Origin: Thalassotalea sp. PP2-459
Lineage (GTDB): Bacteria > Pseudomonadota > Gammaproteobacteria > Enterobacterales > Alteromonadaceae
DNA: 64,000 nt
Direction of reading: 5' to 3'
Assembly (NCBI RefSeq): GCF_001913705.1
Contig: NZ_MKQD01000034.1
Coordinates: 248,001 to 312,000 of the forward strand
Part shown: piece by piece, positions 53,720 to 63,967 of the stretch
Numbering within the stretch: the first letter of the stretch is position 1
Layout of the letters: every line of letters starts with the position of its first letter
The notes under the pieces: generated by a model
Database searches by the model: none
What the model was told of the DNA's origin: nothing
The model's input: only the letters and a program-made list of their open reading frames with translations
Made by a program: the position numbers and the translations under genes

Positions 53720-55311
53720 GATACTTTATCCGAAAAGAAAGATTGGTACGTTGATGTTAGTAAACTACGATCAAGCTTACCATTTGCGTTATGTGGTAGT
53801 TCTGATAAAACAATGAAAGCTTCTGGTATCATGTAAGTTGGCAGTGTTTTTTTACAATGCAACAATAGTTCGTCTTGTAATGTTTGTGCCTCTTGCGTAC
53901 TCGAGACAAGTGCTATAATACCTTGTCCTAGCATTAAATGTTCTATACCGATAACCACACATTCTAAAACATTTGCATGTTGGTATAACACTTCTTCAAT
54001 CTCAGTGGGACTTACTCGATAACCTGATGTTTTGATCATTTCATCGTTTCTAGCAATGAAATATAAATAACCCTCTTTATCTTTTGTCACGGTATCACCT
54101 GAATACACAGCTATTTCAGGTAATTTTATACCTTGTGGTGAACAAGGGGATGGTTTAAAACGCATTTGTGTTGCTTGTTGTGCATTCCAATACCCTAAAG
54201 AGACTAATGGTCCGGTATGCACAAGCTCGCCAGGTTCATTCTCCGTGCATTCTTTTCCTTGGTCATTAATCACAAATATTTCTACATTTGGAATGGCCTT
54301 GCCTATTGAGTTGGGTTTACAATCAATTTTTTCTGGTGGCAAGTAGGTAGAACGAAAAGCTTCTGTAAGCCCATACATCATATAAGGTAGCGCATCAGGT
54401 ACTGCTGCTCGTAATGTAGATAAAATGTTTTCAGGTAGTGCACCACCAGAATTGGTAAAATACCGCAAACTTGTGGTGTTGTACTTTTGCCAATTAAGCT
54501 TTGCTAATTGCCCCCATAACGGCGGTACACCTGCAAGACCAGTGACGTTATGTTGCTCTACTGCTTTGAGCAAATCTTGTGGTAATAAGTAATCAATCAA
54601 AATTGCATTCGCACCAGCGAGAAAACTTGTAGTAAGTTGGCTAAACCCGTAATCAAAGCTAATGGGTAATGCAGCAAGAATCACATCTTGCTCGTTGTTA
54701 TGTAGATAGCTACTAACAGAGTGTGCGCCGATAACAATATTCTGATGGGATAGTACCACGCCTTTGGGCTTTCCTGTGCTGCCCGAAGTGTAAAAAATAG
54801 CCGCCATATCGGTTGATTTTATCGGCCTAGAAATTGGTGCGGTTCGTTTATTTTCACGAAAATAACGCCAAGATATGACACTAATGTGCTCGATGGTTTC
54901 GTGAGCAATTTCTTGTTCATCAACCAGTAATATATAGCGTAAAGCCGTGAGGTTATTTAGTTGATTTTTAAGGGTATGAAACCTTGCTTTATTGGTGACT
55001 AATAACGTTGTTTGGCAATCTTCTAAAATATGTTCAACTTGTGCTGTTTTTAATAATGGATTAATCGGAACAAAAACTGCGCCTATTCGGCTACATGCAA
55101 ATAAAGTGGTGATTGCTGTAATATTTTTCGGTAGTAAAACAGCGATACGATCGAAACGTGTGATCGATAATGCGCTATAACCATTAGCATTAGTGGTGAT
55201 TTCGTGTTGCAACTGTTGATATGTAAGGCTGGTAGACTTACAGGTTAAAGCAGTTTTATCGGCATATTTGCTGGCTGAACTTGAGATGAGTTCATGAACA
55301 AAGCTGGTCAT
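53716..55311 (-). CDS. AMP-forming acyl-CoA/acyl-ACP ligase, exosortase-A-associated type
   Basis: Adenylate-forming ligase of 531 residues. Core motifs: A3-like FYTSGSTGKPKGVVLSH, A5-like MYGLTEAFRSTYL, A7-like YSGDTV, A8 GYRVSPTEIEEV and the C-terminal catalytic Lys in NANGKLDRSL. It activates a fatty or other carboxylic acid as acyl-AMP and transfers it to a thiol. It is the first gene of the minus-strand cluster and overlaps the decarboxylase by 4 bases. No carrier-protein gene is visible beside it. Confidence 0.9.
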   Translation of the reverse strand: MTSFVHELISSSASKYADKTALTCKSTSLTYQQLQHEITTNANGYSALSITRFDRIAVLLPKNITAITTLFACSRIGAVFVPINPLLKTAQVEHILEDCQTTLLVTNKARFHTLKNQLNNLTALRYILLVDEQEIAHETIEHISVISWRYFRENKRTAPISRPIKSTDMAAIFYTSGSTGKPKGVVLSHQNIVIGAHSVSSYLHNNEQDVILAALPISFDYGFSQLTTSFLAGANAILIDYLLPQDLLKAVEQHNVTGLAGVPPLWGQLAKLNWQKYNTTSLRYFTNSGGALPENILSTLRAAVPDALPYMMYGLTEAFRSTYLPPEKIDCKPNSIGKAIPNVEIFVINDQGKECTENEPGELVHTGPLVSLGYWNAQQATQMRFKPSPCSPQGIKLPEIAVYSGDTVTKDKEGYLYFIARNDEMIKTSGYRVSPTEIEEVLYQHANVLECVVIGIEHLMLGQGIIALVSSTQEAQTLQDELLLHCKKTLPTYMIPEAFIVLSELPHNANGKLDRSLLTSTYQSFFSDKVS

Positions 55312-55421
55312 GGCTAATGCCTACGAGAAGCGTAAATATAAAATGTTGATGTTATGTTAATACAAATTGTGTATTGATGCTATGCCTTTGCTTTTCAAGT
55401 TAAATTACTTTGAAAGAACAA

Positions 55422-56276
55422 TTAAAGCTTTACGGTTTTTTTTACATCAATGGATAGGGCTTTTACTTTGATCGGTAATATTTTCGTGGCAGTATGATAG
55501 CCCTTGTAAAATAGCGCTTCTTTTTGTGCTAATGTCATTCCAAAGTCAACTGCTGAAGAAATACCAGTATTGACGACTACCGTATTATGCCAGAATGCCT
55601 CATTAATATATTCTCGGGATATGGTGGTCATAAAAGTACGTATTAATAAGCTGACATATTGCACGATTGGGAACATGCCTTTTATTTTGATATCGTCATA
55701 TTCGTAATCGCCTTTCAAGCGAAAGCAAACCACAGGAGTGCCATCATTTGCCCAATCACGATGTAAGGCATCTTCTGATAAAATGCTGCCATCAACCATT
55801 AAATGTTTATCAAAGGTTTTAAAGCTAAAAACCAAGGGAATTGACATCGAGAAGCGTACCGCAAGCGACACTTTTAAATCAGGTGTATTTTCTTTGTTAA
55901 AGATCACGGGTTTACCGCGAGCTACGTCAGTTGCAACAATGTGTAAGTTAAACGGCATTTCTTTGAATGTTTTGCCGTGAAGCAGGCGATCGATCCAACG
56001 TTCAAAGACATCACCTGAGCTAAGGCCACCATTACGCAATAATTTAATTAAAGAATAACCACGAAACTTTGTATAATCTGTGTTTAAAGCGATATGTTTA
56101 ATTTCAGCAATGGATAAGCCTGAAGCATATAGACTGCTAATAATACTACCACCGGAAACCCCAACAATATGATCAAAGTCGAGATCATATTCATGAAGCG
56201 CTTGTAAAATGCCTACGTGGGCGGGAAGGCGTGTTCCGCCGCCAGCAAGAATAGGGACAATTTTTTGAGTATTCAT
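55422..56276 (-). CDS. Patatin-like phospholipase
   Basis: Cytoplasmic or membrane-associated serine lipase of about 284 residues. The nucleophile elbow is GVSGGSIISSL (residue about 42), and the catalytic Asp is in MVDGSIL. The oxyanion loop reads AGGGTRLPAHV rather than the common GGGxRG. ATG 56276 is preferred over the GTG at 56285. It lies 110 bases upstream of the ligase cluster on the same strand, so it may be separate or loosely linked. It would hydrolyse lipid acyl esters. Confidence 0.85.
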   Translation of the reverse strand: MNTQKIVPILAGGGTRLPAHVGILQALHEYDLDFDHIVGVSGGSIISSLYASGLSIAEIKHIALNTDYTKFRGYSLIKLLRNGGLSSGDVFERWIDRLLHGKTFKEMPFNLHIVATDVARGKPVIFNKENTPDLKVSLAVRFSMSIPLVFSFKTFDKHLMVDGSILSEDALHRDWANDGTPVVCFRLKGDYEYDDIKIKGMFPIVQYVSLLIRTFMTTISREYINEAFWHNTVVVNTGISSAVDFGMTLAQKEALFYKGYHTATKILPIKVKALSIDVKKTVKL

Positions 56277-56441
56277 AGCTTTCACTTTAAAACTAACTTA
56301 TTGTTATCAATATAATTATGGTCAAAAATCATAATATTGCCTAATAATTTATAAAAGTTCATGCAAAAGTGTTTTTTGCTACTGAGGCTTTTTGATACAT
56401 TTAATCTCAGAATAATAACGTATAAGGTGCGAAGTAAGCCG

Positions 56442-57203
56442 ATGATAAAATGGATAATGTGGTGTTGTTTTGTTCTTTGTGGAGCAGTACACGCGAGCGA
56501 GTTAGCCGATACCCTCGAAAAAATCAAACCATCTGTTGTTGGAATTGGTGTTTATACGCCAACGGGTCGGCCTAAAAATCAATTACATGGCACAGGTTTT
56601 GTCATCGGCAACGGCAAATTTGTTGTCACAAATCATCATGTAGTTCCTGAATCGTTAAACGTTGCATTAAAACAACAACTAGCGGTATTCGTTGGCTCTG
56701 GGCGGCAAGCAGTTGTGCGCAAAGCACGTTTGATTGATTCATCAGCGAAGTATGATTTAGCTGTACTTGCCATTGAGGGTGACCCTTTACCCGCTATGAC
56801 GCTATCAAATAGTGATTTTATCCGAGAAGGTAGTTATGTTGCGTTTACTGGTTTTCCTATTGGTGCAGTATTAGGGCTTTATCCGGTAACACACAGAGGT
56901 ATTGTTGCGAGTATCACGCCAACGATAACACCTGTTGCAGATGCTAAAAAAATTAATATCGCGATGTTAAAACGTTTACGTGATCCTTACTTAGTGTATC
57001 AATTAGATGCAACCGCTTACCCTGGTAACAGTGGTAGTGCCTTATATGAAATTTCCACAGGTAAGGTGGTTGGTGTGATTAATAAAGTGTTTGTGCAAAA
57101 AACCAAAGAAGGGGTGATCACAAATCCTAGTGGGATAACTTATGCTATTCCTATTAAATATGTTATTGAATTGCTGGAAAAAAACAAAATTTTGTTCAAG
57201 TAA
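56442..57203 (+). CDS. Exported trypsin-like serine protease
   Basis: Secreted S1-type (HtrA-like but without a PDZ domain) protease of about 253 residues. Signal peptide ends GAVHASEL. The catalytic triad is visible: His in VTNHHVVPE, Asp in KYDLAVLAI and Ser in YPGNSGSALYE. ATG 56442 directly begins the signal peptide; longer frames add unlikely residues. It is convergent with the deacetylase gene. It probably acts in periplasmic protein quality control or on a specific target. Confidence 0.87.
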   Translation: MIKWIMWCCFVLCGAVHASELADTLEKIKPSVVGIGVYTPTGRPKNQLHGTGFVIGNGKFVVTNHHVVPESLNVALKQQLAVFVGSGRQAVVRKARLIDSSAKYDLAVLAIEGDPLPAMTLSNSDFIREGSYVAFTGFPIGAVLGLYPVTHRGIVASITPTITPVADAKKINIAMLKRLRDPYLVYQLDATAYPGNSGSALYEISTGKVVGVINKVFVQKTKEGVITNPSGITYAIPIKYVIELLEKNKILFK

Positions 57204-57209
57204 CAGGCC

Positions 57210-57962
57210 CTAGTCTTCTGCAGCAATTTTTGAAAGTACAGGGGACTTTGTTGAAAGTAGGGCTGAAATATTGACTAAGTCGATATTGTGTTTGGCTAAT
57301 TCAGGAATTAGTGTTTGCAGTGCTTGCATGGTTTCAGGGTGAGGGTGTGCAATGGCTACTACGCGTTTATTTTTTTTAGCATAATAGATAAGTTCATTAA
57401 ATTGTTGACGAATATAGTGCTGGTCTAATTGATTATCGAGAAAAACTCGACGACTTAAATTTGGTACATCAAATTGTCTGGCTAAGCTTCTAGCTTTTGA
57501 CTCTCGAGTGGTAACACTATCAATAAAGATAAGTTCTTTTTCTTTTAAAAAACGCATGGTCCATGCCATGGGTGAGTATAATGTAGTGAGCTTACTGCCC
57601 ATATGATTATTAATGCCAACAGCAAAGGGTATTTCTTCTAATGCGAGTGTCAGGGTATGGCGAATTTCTGTTTCATCCATTTCCGCAGTTAAGGCGCCAG
57701 GCCCTAATGCCTTACCTGAGGTTGATTCCATCGGTACATGAATGATCACATCTTTGTTTGATTGATGGGCTTGTTCTGCGATTACTTTACCAAACGGCGT
57801 ATGAGGCAATACCGCAAAGGTGATATTACCGGGTAATGCTAAGGTTTCGCTATCTGTTTTTCGGTAACCAATATCATCAATAATAATGGCAACCTGTGCA
57901 TTTTGGGCAATGCATTGGCAAGCAAAAAAAACGAAGAATGCTAAGAGCGAATATTTAGTCAT
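57210..57962 (-). CDS. yibQ: Divergent polysaccharide deacetylase family protein YibQ
   Basis: Exported protein of 250 residues with a signal peptide ending CQCIAQNA. The divergent polysaccharide deacetylase fold is marked by IIIDDIGYRKTD, FAVLPHTPFG, VIIHVPMES and GINNHMGSKLT. It follows envC and gpmI in the conserved gpmI-envC-yibQ order. Role is in the envelope, perhaps peptidoglycan-related, but enzymatic activity is unproven for this family. Confidence 0.9.
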   Translation of the reverse strand: MTKYSLLAFFVFFACQCIAQNAQVAIIIDDIGYRKTDSETLALPGNITFAVLPHTPFGKVIAEQAHQSNKDVIIHVPMESTSGKALGPGALTAEMDETEIRHTLTLALEEIPFAVGINNHMGSKLTTLYSPMAWTMRFLKEKELIFIDSVTTRESKARSLARQFDVPNLSRRVFLDNQLDQHYIRQQFNELIYYAKKNKRVVAIAHPHPETMQALQTLIPELAKHNIDLVNISALLSTKSPVLSKIAAED

Positions 57963-58037
57963 GCGATAGGTATTATTTTATTATTCTCATGAGTCTATCA
58001 AGTAACCTGCTGAGTTTCGAGACTAACGAACAATTAA

Positions 58038-59198
58038 TTACCGACACCATAGTTTAGGGTTTACCGCCTTGCCATTATGACGTATTTCAAAATACAGTGC
58101 TGATTGATTTTGCCCACCACTTTGCCCAACAAGAGCGATGGGTTCACCCGTTTCTACTCTATCGCCAACGGATTTTAATAACGCTTGGTTATGGCCATAC
58201 AAACTCATATAACCGTCTCCGTGATCAATAACGGTCACCAATCCATAGCCTTTTAGCCAATCTGAAAATAGCACGACTCCATGGTGAATGGTTGATATTG
58301 TTTTGCCTGAGGACGCAGCTAATAAAACGCCTTTCCATTTTAAATAGCCTTGCTTTCTCGAACCAAAACTGCGATTTATTCTGCCTTTTACCGGCCAATT
58401 AAGTTTGCCGCGTAATGATGATAATCCGCTGAGTGAAAAATCTTGTTTACTTAAACGGGCGATTCGAGCTAACGCTGCAACTAAACTTTCTTCTTCAGCT
58501 TCTAATTTTTCTAACTGCTGTTTTGCTGACATTAGTTGGTTATTTAAAGCGTTAACTGTTTTTTCTCTACGTTGTTTGCCTGTTTCAAGTGCTTGCTTGT
58601 CTACTTGTTGTTTCTTTTTTAATTGAGCAAGTTGTTGTTGTTGCGATCGTTGCTGCTGTTCAACTTCATTTAATTGAGTAATTGTTGATTGAAAGGCTTC
58701 TATTTCTTTTATGCGAGCGGTATTTAAATATTGATAGTAACTAACAGTACGTTGGACTTTACCTGGGTTTTCTTGGTTTAAAATTAATTTTAGATAATCA
58801 TGATGCCCAGTACTGTATGCCGCTCTAAGCTGTTTTGCTAGTAGGGCTTCTTGTTGCTGTTTTTTATTGGTTAACTGTTGTTTTTCTTCCGTCAGACGAC
58901 GCAGCGTTTGTTGCGTGTTGTCTAGTTTTTTGTCTGTATTTCGTAGCGATTTAGTTTGCTGAGATATGGCGAGTTCATCGGATTGAAGTTGTTTTAGTAG
59001 ACGTTCGCGTTCCTGATCAACCTCTTTAATAGTAGATTTTTCTTTTTTGATCGCTTGTTTTACTTGATCGAGTTGTTCATCTGTCGCGGTTTCTTGCGCA
59101 TATAGTACTGGTGAGAACAACAGAACCACAACAGATAAAAAGCGAGTAAGTACTCGCTTTTTATCCCGCCATACTTGCAAAAGGCTATGTGTTGTCAT
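58038..59198 (-). CDS. envC: Murein hydrolase activator EnvC
   Basis: Periplasmic activator of the amidases that split daughter cells, 386 residues. A signal peptide precedes a long coiled coil (about residues 35-255, very rich in Gln, Lys and Glu) that contacts FtsEX, then a LytM/M23 domain. The LytM site is degenerate: the first zinc His and Asp are missing in GRINRSFGSRKQG, though YGHNQ keeps one His, so it activates rather than cuts. It is between gpmI and yibQ. Confidence 0.93.
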   Translation of the reverse strand: MTTHSLLQVWRDKKRVLTRFLSVVVLLFSPVLYAQETATDEQLDQVKQAIKKEKSTIKEVDQERERLLKQLQSDELAISQQTKSLRNTDKKLDNTQQTLRRLTEEKQQLTNKKQQQEALLAKQLRAAYSTGHHDYLKLILNQENPGKVQRTVSYYQYLNTARIKEIEAFQSTITQLNEVEQQQRSQQQQLAQLKKKQQVDKQALETGKQRREKTVNALNNQLMSAKQQLEKLEAEEESLVAALARIARLSKQDFSLSGLSSLRGKLNWPVKGRINRSFGSRKQGYLKWKGVLLAASSGKTISTIHHGVVLFSDWLKGYGLVTVIDHGDGYMSLYGHNQALLKSVGDRVETGEPIALVGQSGGQNQSALYFEIRHNGKAVNPKLWCR

Positions 59199-59236
59199 AC
59201 TAAAGAATAAACTCGCTGAAAAAGTATCATGCGATA

Positions 59237-60781
59237 TTATGAAGTAAGCTCCATCAGATTTGAACCTGTCATTTCTTTTGGTTGCGGTAGTGCCATCAAA
59301 TTTAAAATAGTAGGAGCAATATCGCTAAGTGCACCTGTCGATGCGGGCGTTGCGTTACGGCCAACAAAAATTAGTGGAACCGGTTCACAAGTATGTGCGG
59401 TATGAGCTTGACCTGTTTGGTTATCAGCCATTTGTTCTGCGTTACCGTGGTCTGCTGTAATTAAACATTCACCGCCAACATTTTCTAGCGCAGTAATTAC
59501 GCGTCCGATACAGTTATCTACAGCTTCACAGGCTTTAACTGCGGCATCAAAGTTTCCTGTATGACCCACCATATCCCCATTTGGATAATTACAGACAATA
59601 AAATCATACGATTGAGATTCTATGGCTGCAACTAATTTATCTGTTAATAAAGGCGCGTTCATTTCTGGTTGAAGGTCGTATGTAGCGACTTGTGGAGATG
59701 GAATTAGCACCCGTTCTTCGCCAATAAAAGTATCTTCTCTACCTCCACTAAAAAAGAAGGTAACATGCGCGTATTTTTCTGTTTCAGAAATACGCAGCTG
59801 TGTTTTATCATGCTTTTCTAACCATTCACCCAATACGTTATTGAGCTCTTCTGGAGGAAAGGCACTAGGCGCATCAATATCGGCGGCATATTCTGTTAAC
59901 ATCACAAAATCGGCTAACGCAGGTGCTTTCTTCTTAGTAAAACCATCAAAATTTTGTTCCACAAAAGCACGGGTAAACTGTCTTGCTCTGTCAGCTCGAA
60001 AGTTCATAAATATAATGGCATCACCGTCATCAACGGTAATTGCTTGACCGTTTGCATCAGGAATTGCCGTTGCTTTGACGAATTCGTCATTTTCATCACG
60101 TTGATAGGCGGCTTGTAAGCCTGAAACAGCATCTGCTGCTTGGTATTCTGCTTCACCGAGTACCATCAAATTATAGGCTGCTTCAACACGTTCCCAACGT
60201 TGATCTCTATCCATCGCGTAATAGCGTCCGATTATAGAAGCGACTTGACCGCAACCTAATTGCGCGAATTTTTCTTGTGCTTTTATCAGTGAGTTCTCAG
60301 CACTACGTGGCGGCGTATCACGACCATCGAGGAAAGCATGCAAATAGATCTCTTTTGCGCCCCGAGCGTGTGCTAGCTCAATCATGGCAAGAATATGATC
60401 TTCATGACTGTGTACACCACCTGGTGATAATAAGCCACATAAGTGTACCGCTTTATTGTTAGCAACTGCTTTATCTACAGCAGAAACAAGTGCTGGCACT
60501 TGATCAAATTCATCATCTGCAATGGCTTTCGTGATACGAGTAAAGTCTTGATAAACAATGCGTCCAGCACCTAGATTTACGTGTCCAACTTCAGAATTGC
60601 CCATTTGACCATCGGGTAATCCTACTGCCATTCCAGACGTTTGAATAAGCATTTTAGGCTTGGTGGCCCATAAGTTATCTAATACCGGAGTTTTTGCATG
60701 TTGAATTGCATTTGATTCTTGGTTTTCTCGATAGCCCCAGCCATCTAAAATAATTAATACGGTTGGTTTTTTATTAGCCAT
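59237..60781 (-). CDS. gpmI: 2,3-bisphosphoglycerate-independent phosphoglycerate mutase
   Basis: Glycolytic mutase of 514 residues of the alkaline-phosphatase superfamily. The manganese and Ser site is [12 protein letters not shown] and [14 protein letters not shown] (Ser nucleophile), with [37 protein letters not shown] and [13 protein letters not shown] 60781 has AGGA 7 bases upstream and gives the family length; the longer frame to 60796 adds five residues. It leads the gpmI-envC-yibQ unit, divergent from yibN. Confidence 0.97.
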   Translation of the reverse strand: MANKKPTVLIILDGWGYRENQESNAIQHAKTPVLDNLWATKPKMLIQTSGMAVGLPDGQMGNSEVGHVNLGAGRIVYQDFTRITKAIADDEFDQVPALVSAVDKAVANNKAVHLCGLLSPGGVHSHEDHILAMIELAHARGAKEIYLHAFLDGRDTPPRSAENSLIKAQEKFAQLGCGQVASIIGRYYAMDRDQRWERVEAAYNLMVLGEAEYQAADAVSGLQAAYQRDENDEFVKATAIPDANGQAITVDDGDAIIFMNFRADRARQFTRAFVEQNFDGFTKKKAPALADFVMLTEYAADIDAPSAFPPEELNNVLGEWLEKHDKTQLRISETEKYAHVTFFFSGGREDTFIGEERVLIPSPQVATYDLQPEMNAPLLTDKLVAAIESQSYDFIVCNYPNGDMVGHTGNFDAAVKACEAVDNCIGRVITALENVGGECLITADHGNAEQMADNQTGQAHTAHTCEPVPLIFVGRNATPASTGALSDIAPTILNLMALPQPKEMTGSNLMELTS

Positions 60782-61070
60782 GCCAGTTCCTAACATATAT
60801 TTTTCAGCGAACGTAAACTGTTGCCAAGTATATCAATTACGATGATAAATTGCTGCTTTTGAACTAGACAAAATCGTTCTAACAAAAACCATAATATTGA
60901 TCGCAATGCGGTAAATTTTTAAACGGGGGAAAATAAGGTAAAAGTGAGTTTTTTGTGGATAAACCTCATCATTGCATAAAAGACGGAATGAATGATTGAA
61001 AAATCTGTAAAAAAACGTAGTAATCTGTATACTGTCGGCAAAATTTTCGAACTTAAATACGATTAAACAA

Positions 61071-61496
61071 ATGGAACAATTTATTGCGTTTTTAGGGAAT
61101 CACCCTATGTTAACCGCTGCTTGGGTTGGTATATTTTTGGCGATTGTAGTCATAAGTGTTCGCATAAAGCTTTCTCCGATCAAACAGTTATCTCCTCAAG
61201 AATTGACTTTTCTCGTAAACAGAGAAGAGGGGGTTGTGGTAGATATACGCTCAGAAAAAGAGTTTAAAACGGCTAGAATTTTAGACGCGAAACACTTACC
61301 CAGCGAAAAAGCGAATAAAGATGACTTTACTGCGCTTGAAAAATTGAAAGATAAACCCATTATTCTTGTATGCGCTGCTGGCGTATCAGCTTCAAATGTT
61401 GCCAATAAAATGCTTAAAGCAGGTTTTAGCCGTGTTAGTGTTTTGAAAGGTGGCATGAATGCTTGGTCTGGTGCAGGGTTACCAGTAGCAAAATAA
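61071..61496 (+). CDS. yibN: Membrane-anchored rhodanese-like protein YibN
   Basis: A 141-residue protein with one N-terminal membrane helix (residues 14-34) and a cytoplasmic rhodanese domain (about 47-137). The active-site loop ILVCAAGVSASN holds the persulfide Cys, so sulfur transfer is possible. It begins the yibN-grxC-secB-gpsA unit. Confidence 0.93.
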   Translation: MEQFIAFLGNHPMLTAAWVGIFLAIVVISVRIKLSPIKQLSPQELTFLVNREEGVVVDIRSEKEFKTARILDAKHLPSEKANKDDFTALEKLKDKPIILVCAAGVSASNVANKMLKAGFSRVSVLKGGMNAWSGAGLPVAK

Positions 61497-61518
61497 TTTG
61501 ATTAATTGAGAATTTGTC

Positions 61519-61776
61519 ATGGCTGTTGAAATTTATACCAAAGTTACTTGTGGCTTTTGTATGCGAGCAAAAATGCTGTTGGATCAAAAGAACGTTGATT
61601 ATCGTGAAATTAAAATTGACGGTGATGCTAAACGACGTGAAGACATGATCAAGCGAGCTAATGGCGCATATACTGTACCGCAAATTTTTATTCATGATCA
61701 CCATGTTGGCGGTTGTGATGAGTTATTTGCTTTACATGCCCGTAACCAGCTTGATGACTTATTGCAGAAAATATAA
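61519..61776 (+). CDS. grxC: Glutaredoxin 3
   Basis: Glutathione-dependent thiol reductase of 85 residues. The redox motif is TCGFCMRAK, so CGFC rather than the usual CPYC of E. coli Grx3. The cis-Pro loop TVPQIFI and glutathione-binding GGCDEL are conserved. It is 22 bases after yibN and 79 before secB. Confidence 0.94.
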   Translation: MAVEIYTKVTCGFCMRAKMLLDQKNVDYREIKIDGDAKRREDMIKRANGAYTVPQIFIHDHHVGGCDELFALHARNQLDDLLQKI

Positions 61777-61855
61777 ACACAGATCACCGATCTCTCGTTA
61801 TTTAATAAATAGAACCGCTGTTTAATGTACAGCAACTCACTAAGGAACATATATT

Positions 61856-62356
61856 ATGGCTGACGAAAATCAAAGCAGCACAGAAGGCGCAGAACAGGCG
61901 CCACAATTTGCCATTCAACGCGTTTACACTAAAGATATTTCTTTTGAAACGCCTAACTCTCCTGCGATTTTTCAAAAAGAGTGGAAGCCAGAGTTAAAAT
62001 TAGATTTAGACACACGCTCTAAGAAGTTAGCGGATGACACTTATGAAGTGTGTTTAGCGCTTACGGTAACTGCAACGGTTGAAGGACAAACGGCATTTTT
62101 AGCAGAAGTTCAACAAGCGGGTATTTTTACTATTGGTAACTTACCTGAAGCACAACTTGCACATACTATTGGCGCATTTTGCCCTGCAACACTTTTCCCG
62201 TACGCGCGTGAAGCGGTATTTAGTTTAGTTAACCGAGGCTCTTTCCCTCAAATTAACTTAGCGCCGGTTAATTTTGATGCATTATTTGCTTCTTACGTTC
62301 AACAGCGTTCAGCTGAGCAAGGTGCGGAAGCGCCTGCGAGTACAGAAACTCACTAA
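61856..62356 (+). CDS. secB: Protein-export chaperone SecB
   Basis: Cytoplasmic tetrameric chaperone of 166 residues that keeps preproteins unfolded for SecA. Typical segments are [45 protein letters not shown] and [20 protein letters not shown], and the SecB-like [14 protein letters not shown] region (here [15 protein letters not shown]). ATG follows AAGGA. Its stop shares one base with gpsA. Confidence 0.97.
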   Translation: MADENQSSTEGAEQAPQFAIQRVYTKDISFETPNSPAIFQKEWKPELKLDLDTRSKKLADDTYEVCLALTVTATVEGQTAFLAEVQQAGIFTIGNLPEAQLAHTIGAFCPATLFPYAREAVFSLVNRGSFPQINLAPVNFDALFASYVQQRSAEQGAEAPASTETH

Positions 62357-63366
62357 TGACACACCAGTCAGCAATGGATATTACCATATTAGGGGCGGGG
62401 TCTTACGGCACCGCCCTTGCTATTTGTTTTGCTCGTAATGGCCATAACACTTTGTTATGGGGGCGTGATGTTAAACATGTTTCAGCCATGGAAAAGGCGC
62501 GGTCAAATGAACGTTATTTACCCGATGCTAAATTTCCAGAAACATTAACGGTAACCAATGACTTATCATCGGCGGTATCGGCAAGTGATAATGTATTAGT
62601 CGTGGTGCCAAGTCATGCTTTTGCCGATTTACTTAAAAACATTAAATCTGATTTAACTGCTAATGCACGTATAGCATGGGCAACTAAAGGGTTAGATCCG
62701 GATACTGGTTGCTTATTGCAAGATGTTGCTCGTCAAATTTTAGGTAATGAAATTGCATTGGCTGTATTATCTGGCCCTACTTTTGCGAAAGAAATGGCCG
62801 CAGGTTTACCTACCGCAATTTCAGTGTCGTCGACAGAACAGTCATTTGTAGATGAGCTTTCTCGTTTATTACATTGTGAAAAAACCTTTCGGGTATACTC
62901 CAATAACGACTTTATTGGTGTGCAACTAGGTGGGGCAGTAAAAAATGTTATTGCGATTGGCGCAGGAATGGCTGATGGCATTGGTTTTGGTGCTAACGCT
63001 AGAACAGCATTAATTACTCGTGGTTTGGTGGAAATGTCGCGCTTAGGTGCTGCCTTACATGCCGAGCCTACCACTTTTATGGGTATGGCGGGCTTAGGTG
63101 ACTTGGTACTTACTTGCACGGATAATCAATCACGTAATCGTCGTTTTGGTTTAGCGTTAGGTCGAGGCACAAATGTTGAACAAGCAATGCGAGATATTGG
63201 TCAAGTGGTTGAAGGTTACCGAAACACTAAAGAAGTACATATGCTGGCGCAACGACTTAATGTTGAAATGCCGATTGTTGAGCAGGTATACCAAGTGTTG
63301 TATTGTGGTAAAGACGCTAAATTAGCAGCGTCTGATTTATTGTCACGTGAACGTAAATTCGAATAA
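62356..63366 (+). CDS. gpsA: Glycerol-3-phosphate dehydrogenase [NAD(P)+]
   Basis: Cytoplasmic enzyme of 336 residues that makes sn-glycerol 3-phosphate for phospholipids. N-terminal NAD motif [18 protein letters not shown]; the catalytic Lys in [26 protein letters not shown] and SRNRRFG are typical. Two starts are possible (62356 and 62374); the first overlaps the secB stop. The usual downstream gene cysE is not here. Confidence 0.97.
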   Translation: MTHQSAMDITILGAGSYGTALAICFARNGHNTLLWGRDVKHVSAMEKARSNERYLPDAKFPETLTVTNDLSSAVSASDNVLVVVPSHAFADLLKNIKSDLTANARIAWATKGLDPDTGCLLQDVARQILGNEIALAVLSGPTFAKEMAAGLPTAISVSSTEQSFVDELSRLLHCEKTFRVYSNNDFIGVQLGGAVKNVIAIGAGMADGIGFGANARTALITRGLVEMSRLGAALHAEPTTFMGMAGLGDLVLTCTDNQSRNRRFGLALGRGTNVEQAMRDIGQVVEGYRNTKEVHMLAQRLNVEMPIVEQVYQVLYCGKDAKLAASDLLSRERKFE

Positions 63367-63369
63367 TAT

Positions 63370-63834
63370 TTATATCGAGTTTTCAAACCCTAACTGACGC
63401 CACGCCTCGTAAATGATCACAGATGTGGCGTTAGATAAATTCATACTTCTACTGCCTGCAATCATTGGGATACGTATTTTATCTTCGTCAGGTATTTGCT
63501 GTCTTACTTCTTCTGTTAAACCTGCTGTTTCCGAGCCGAACAGTAAATAATCACCCTTAGAAAATGAAACATCGCCGTAATAATTTGTGGCTTTAGTGGT
63601 GATGGCTAAAATACGTTGAGGTTGTTCGGTATTCACGAAGTCTGCAAAATTTTTATGACGCTTTATTGCGGCAAACTCATGATAATCAAGCCCCGCACGT
63701 TTTAATTTCTTATCATCTAAATCAAAGCCTAGTGGCTCAATGAGGTGTAAATTAAATCCTGTATTGGCGCACAACCTAATAATGTTACCGGTATTGGGCG
63801 GAATTTGCGGCTGAAACAATACCACGTCTAACAT
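63370..63834 (-). CDS. trmL: tRNA (cytidine(34)-2'-O)-methyltransferase TrmL
   Basis: SPOUT methyltransferase of 154 residues that 2'-O-methylates the wobble nucleotide of some leucine tRNAs. Motifs are [29 protein letters not shown] and the knot end [20 protein letters not shown]. It is convergent with gpsA, with only 3 bases between stops. Confidence 0.95.
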   Translation of the reverse strand: MLDVVLFQPQIPPNTGNIIRLCANTGFNLHLIEPLGFDLDDKKLKRAGLDYHEFAAIKRHKNFADFVNTEQPQRILAITTKATNYYGDVSFSKGDYLLFGSETAGLTEEVRQQIPDEDKIRIPMIAGSRSMNLSNATSVIIYEAWRQLGFENSI

Positions 63835-63907
63835 AATGAATTCTCGCGATCGAAATAAAACGGTATTATACCGCTAAGCATCTCGAAGAGAACAGCTTTG
63901 GTTAGAA

Positions 63908-63936
63908 AGTTTAGTGTATGTTAGGTACACTATAAT
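63908..63936 (+). promoter_or_regulatory. Candidate promoter with overlapping inverted repeat
   Basis: A perfect TATAAT at 63931-63936, 31 bases before an ATG at 63968. The spacer holds AGTGTA-N7-TACACT (63913-63931), which overlaps the -10 and could be an operator. The -35 is weak (AGTTTA). Confidence 0.5.
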
Positions 63937-63967
63937 GGTTCTTATGTATCAATAGTGTCGTAAAGTA

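Noticed and set aside
59237-63834. Possible novelty in the gpmI-secB block
   Set aside because: Gene order and protein motifs are those of ordinary gammaproteobacterial core genes apart from the glutaredoxin motif and the missing cysE noted separately.
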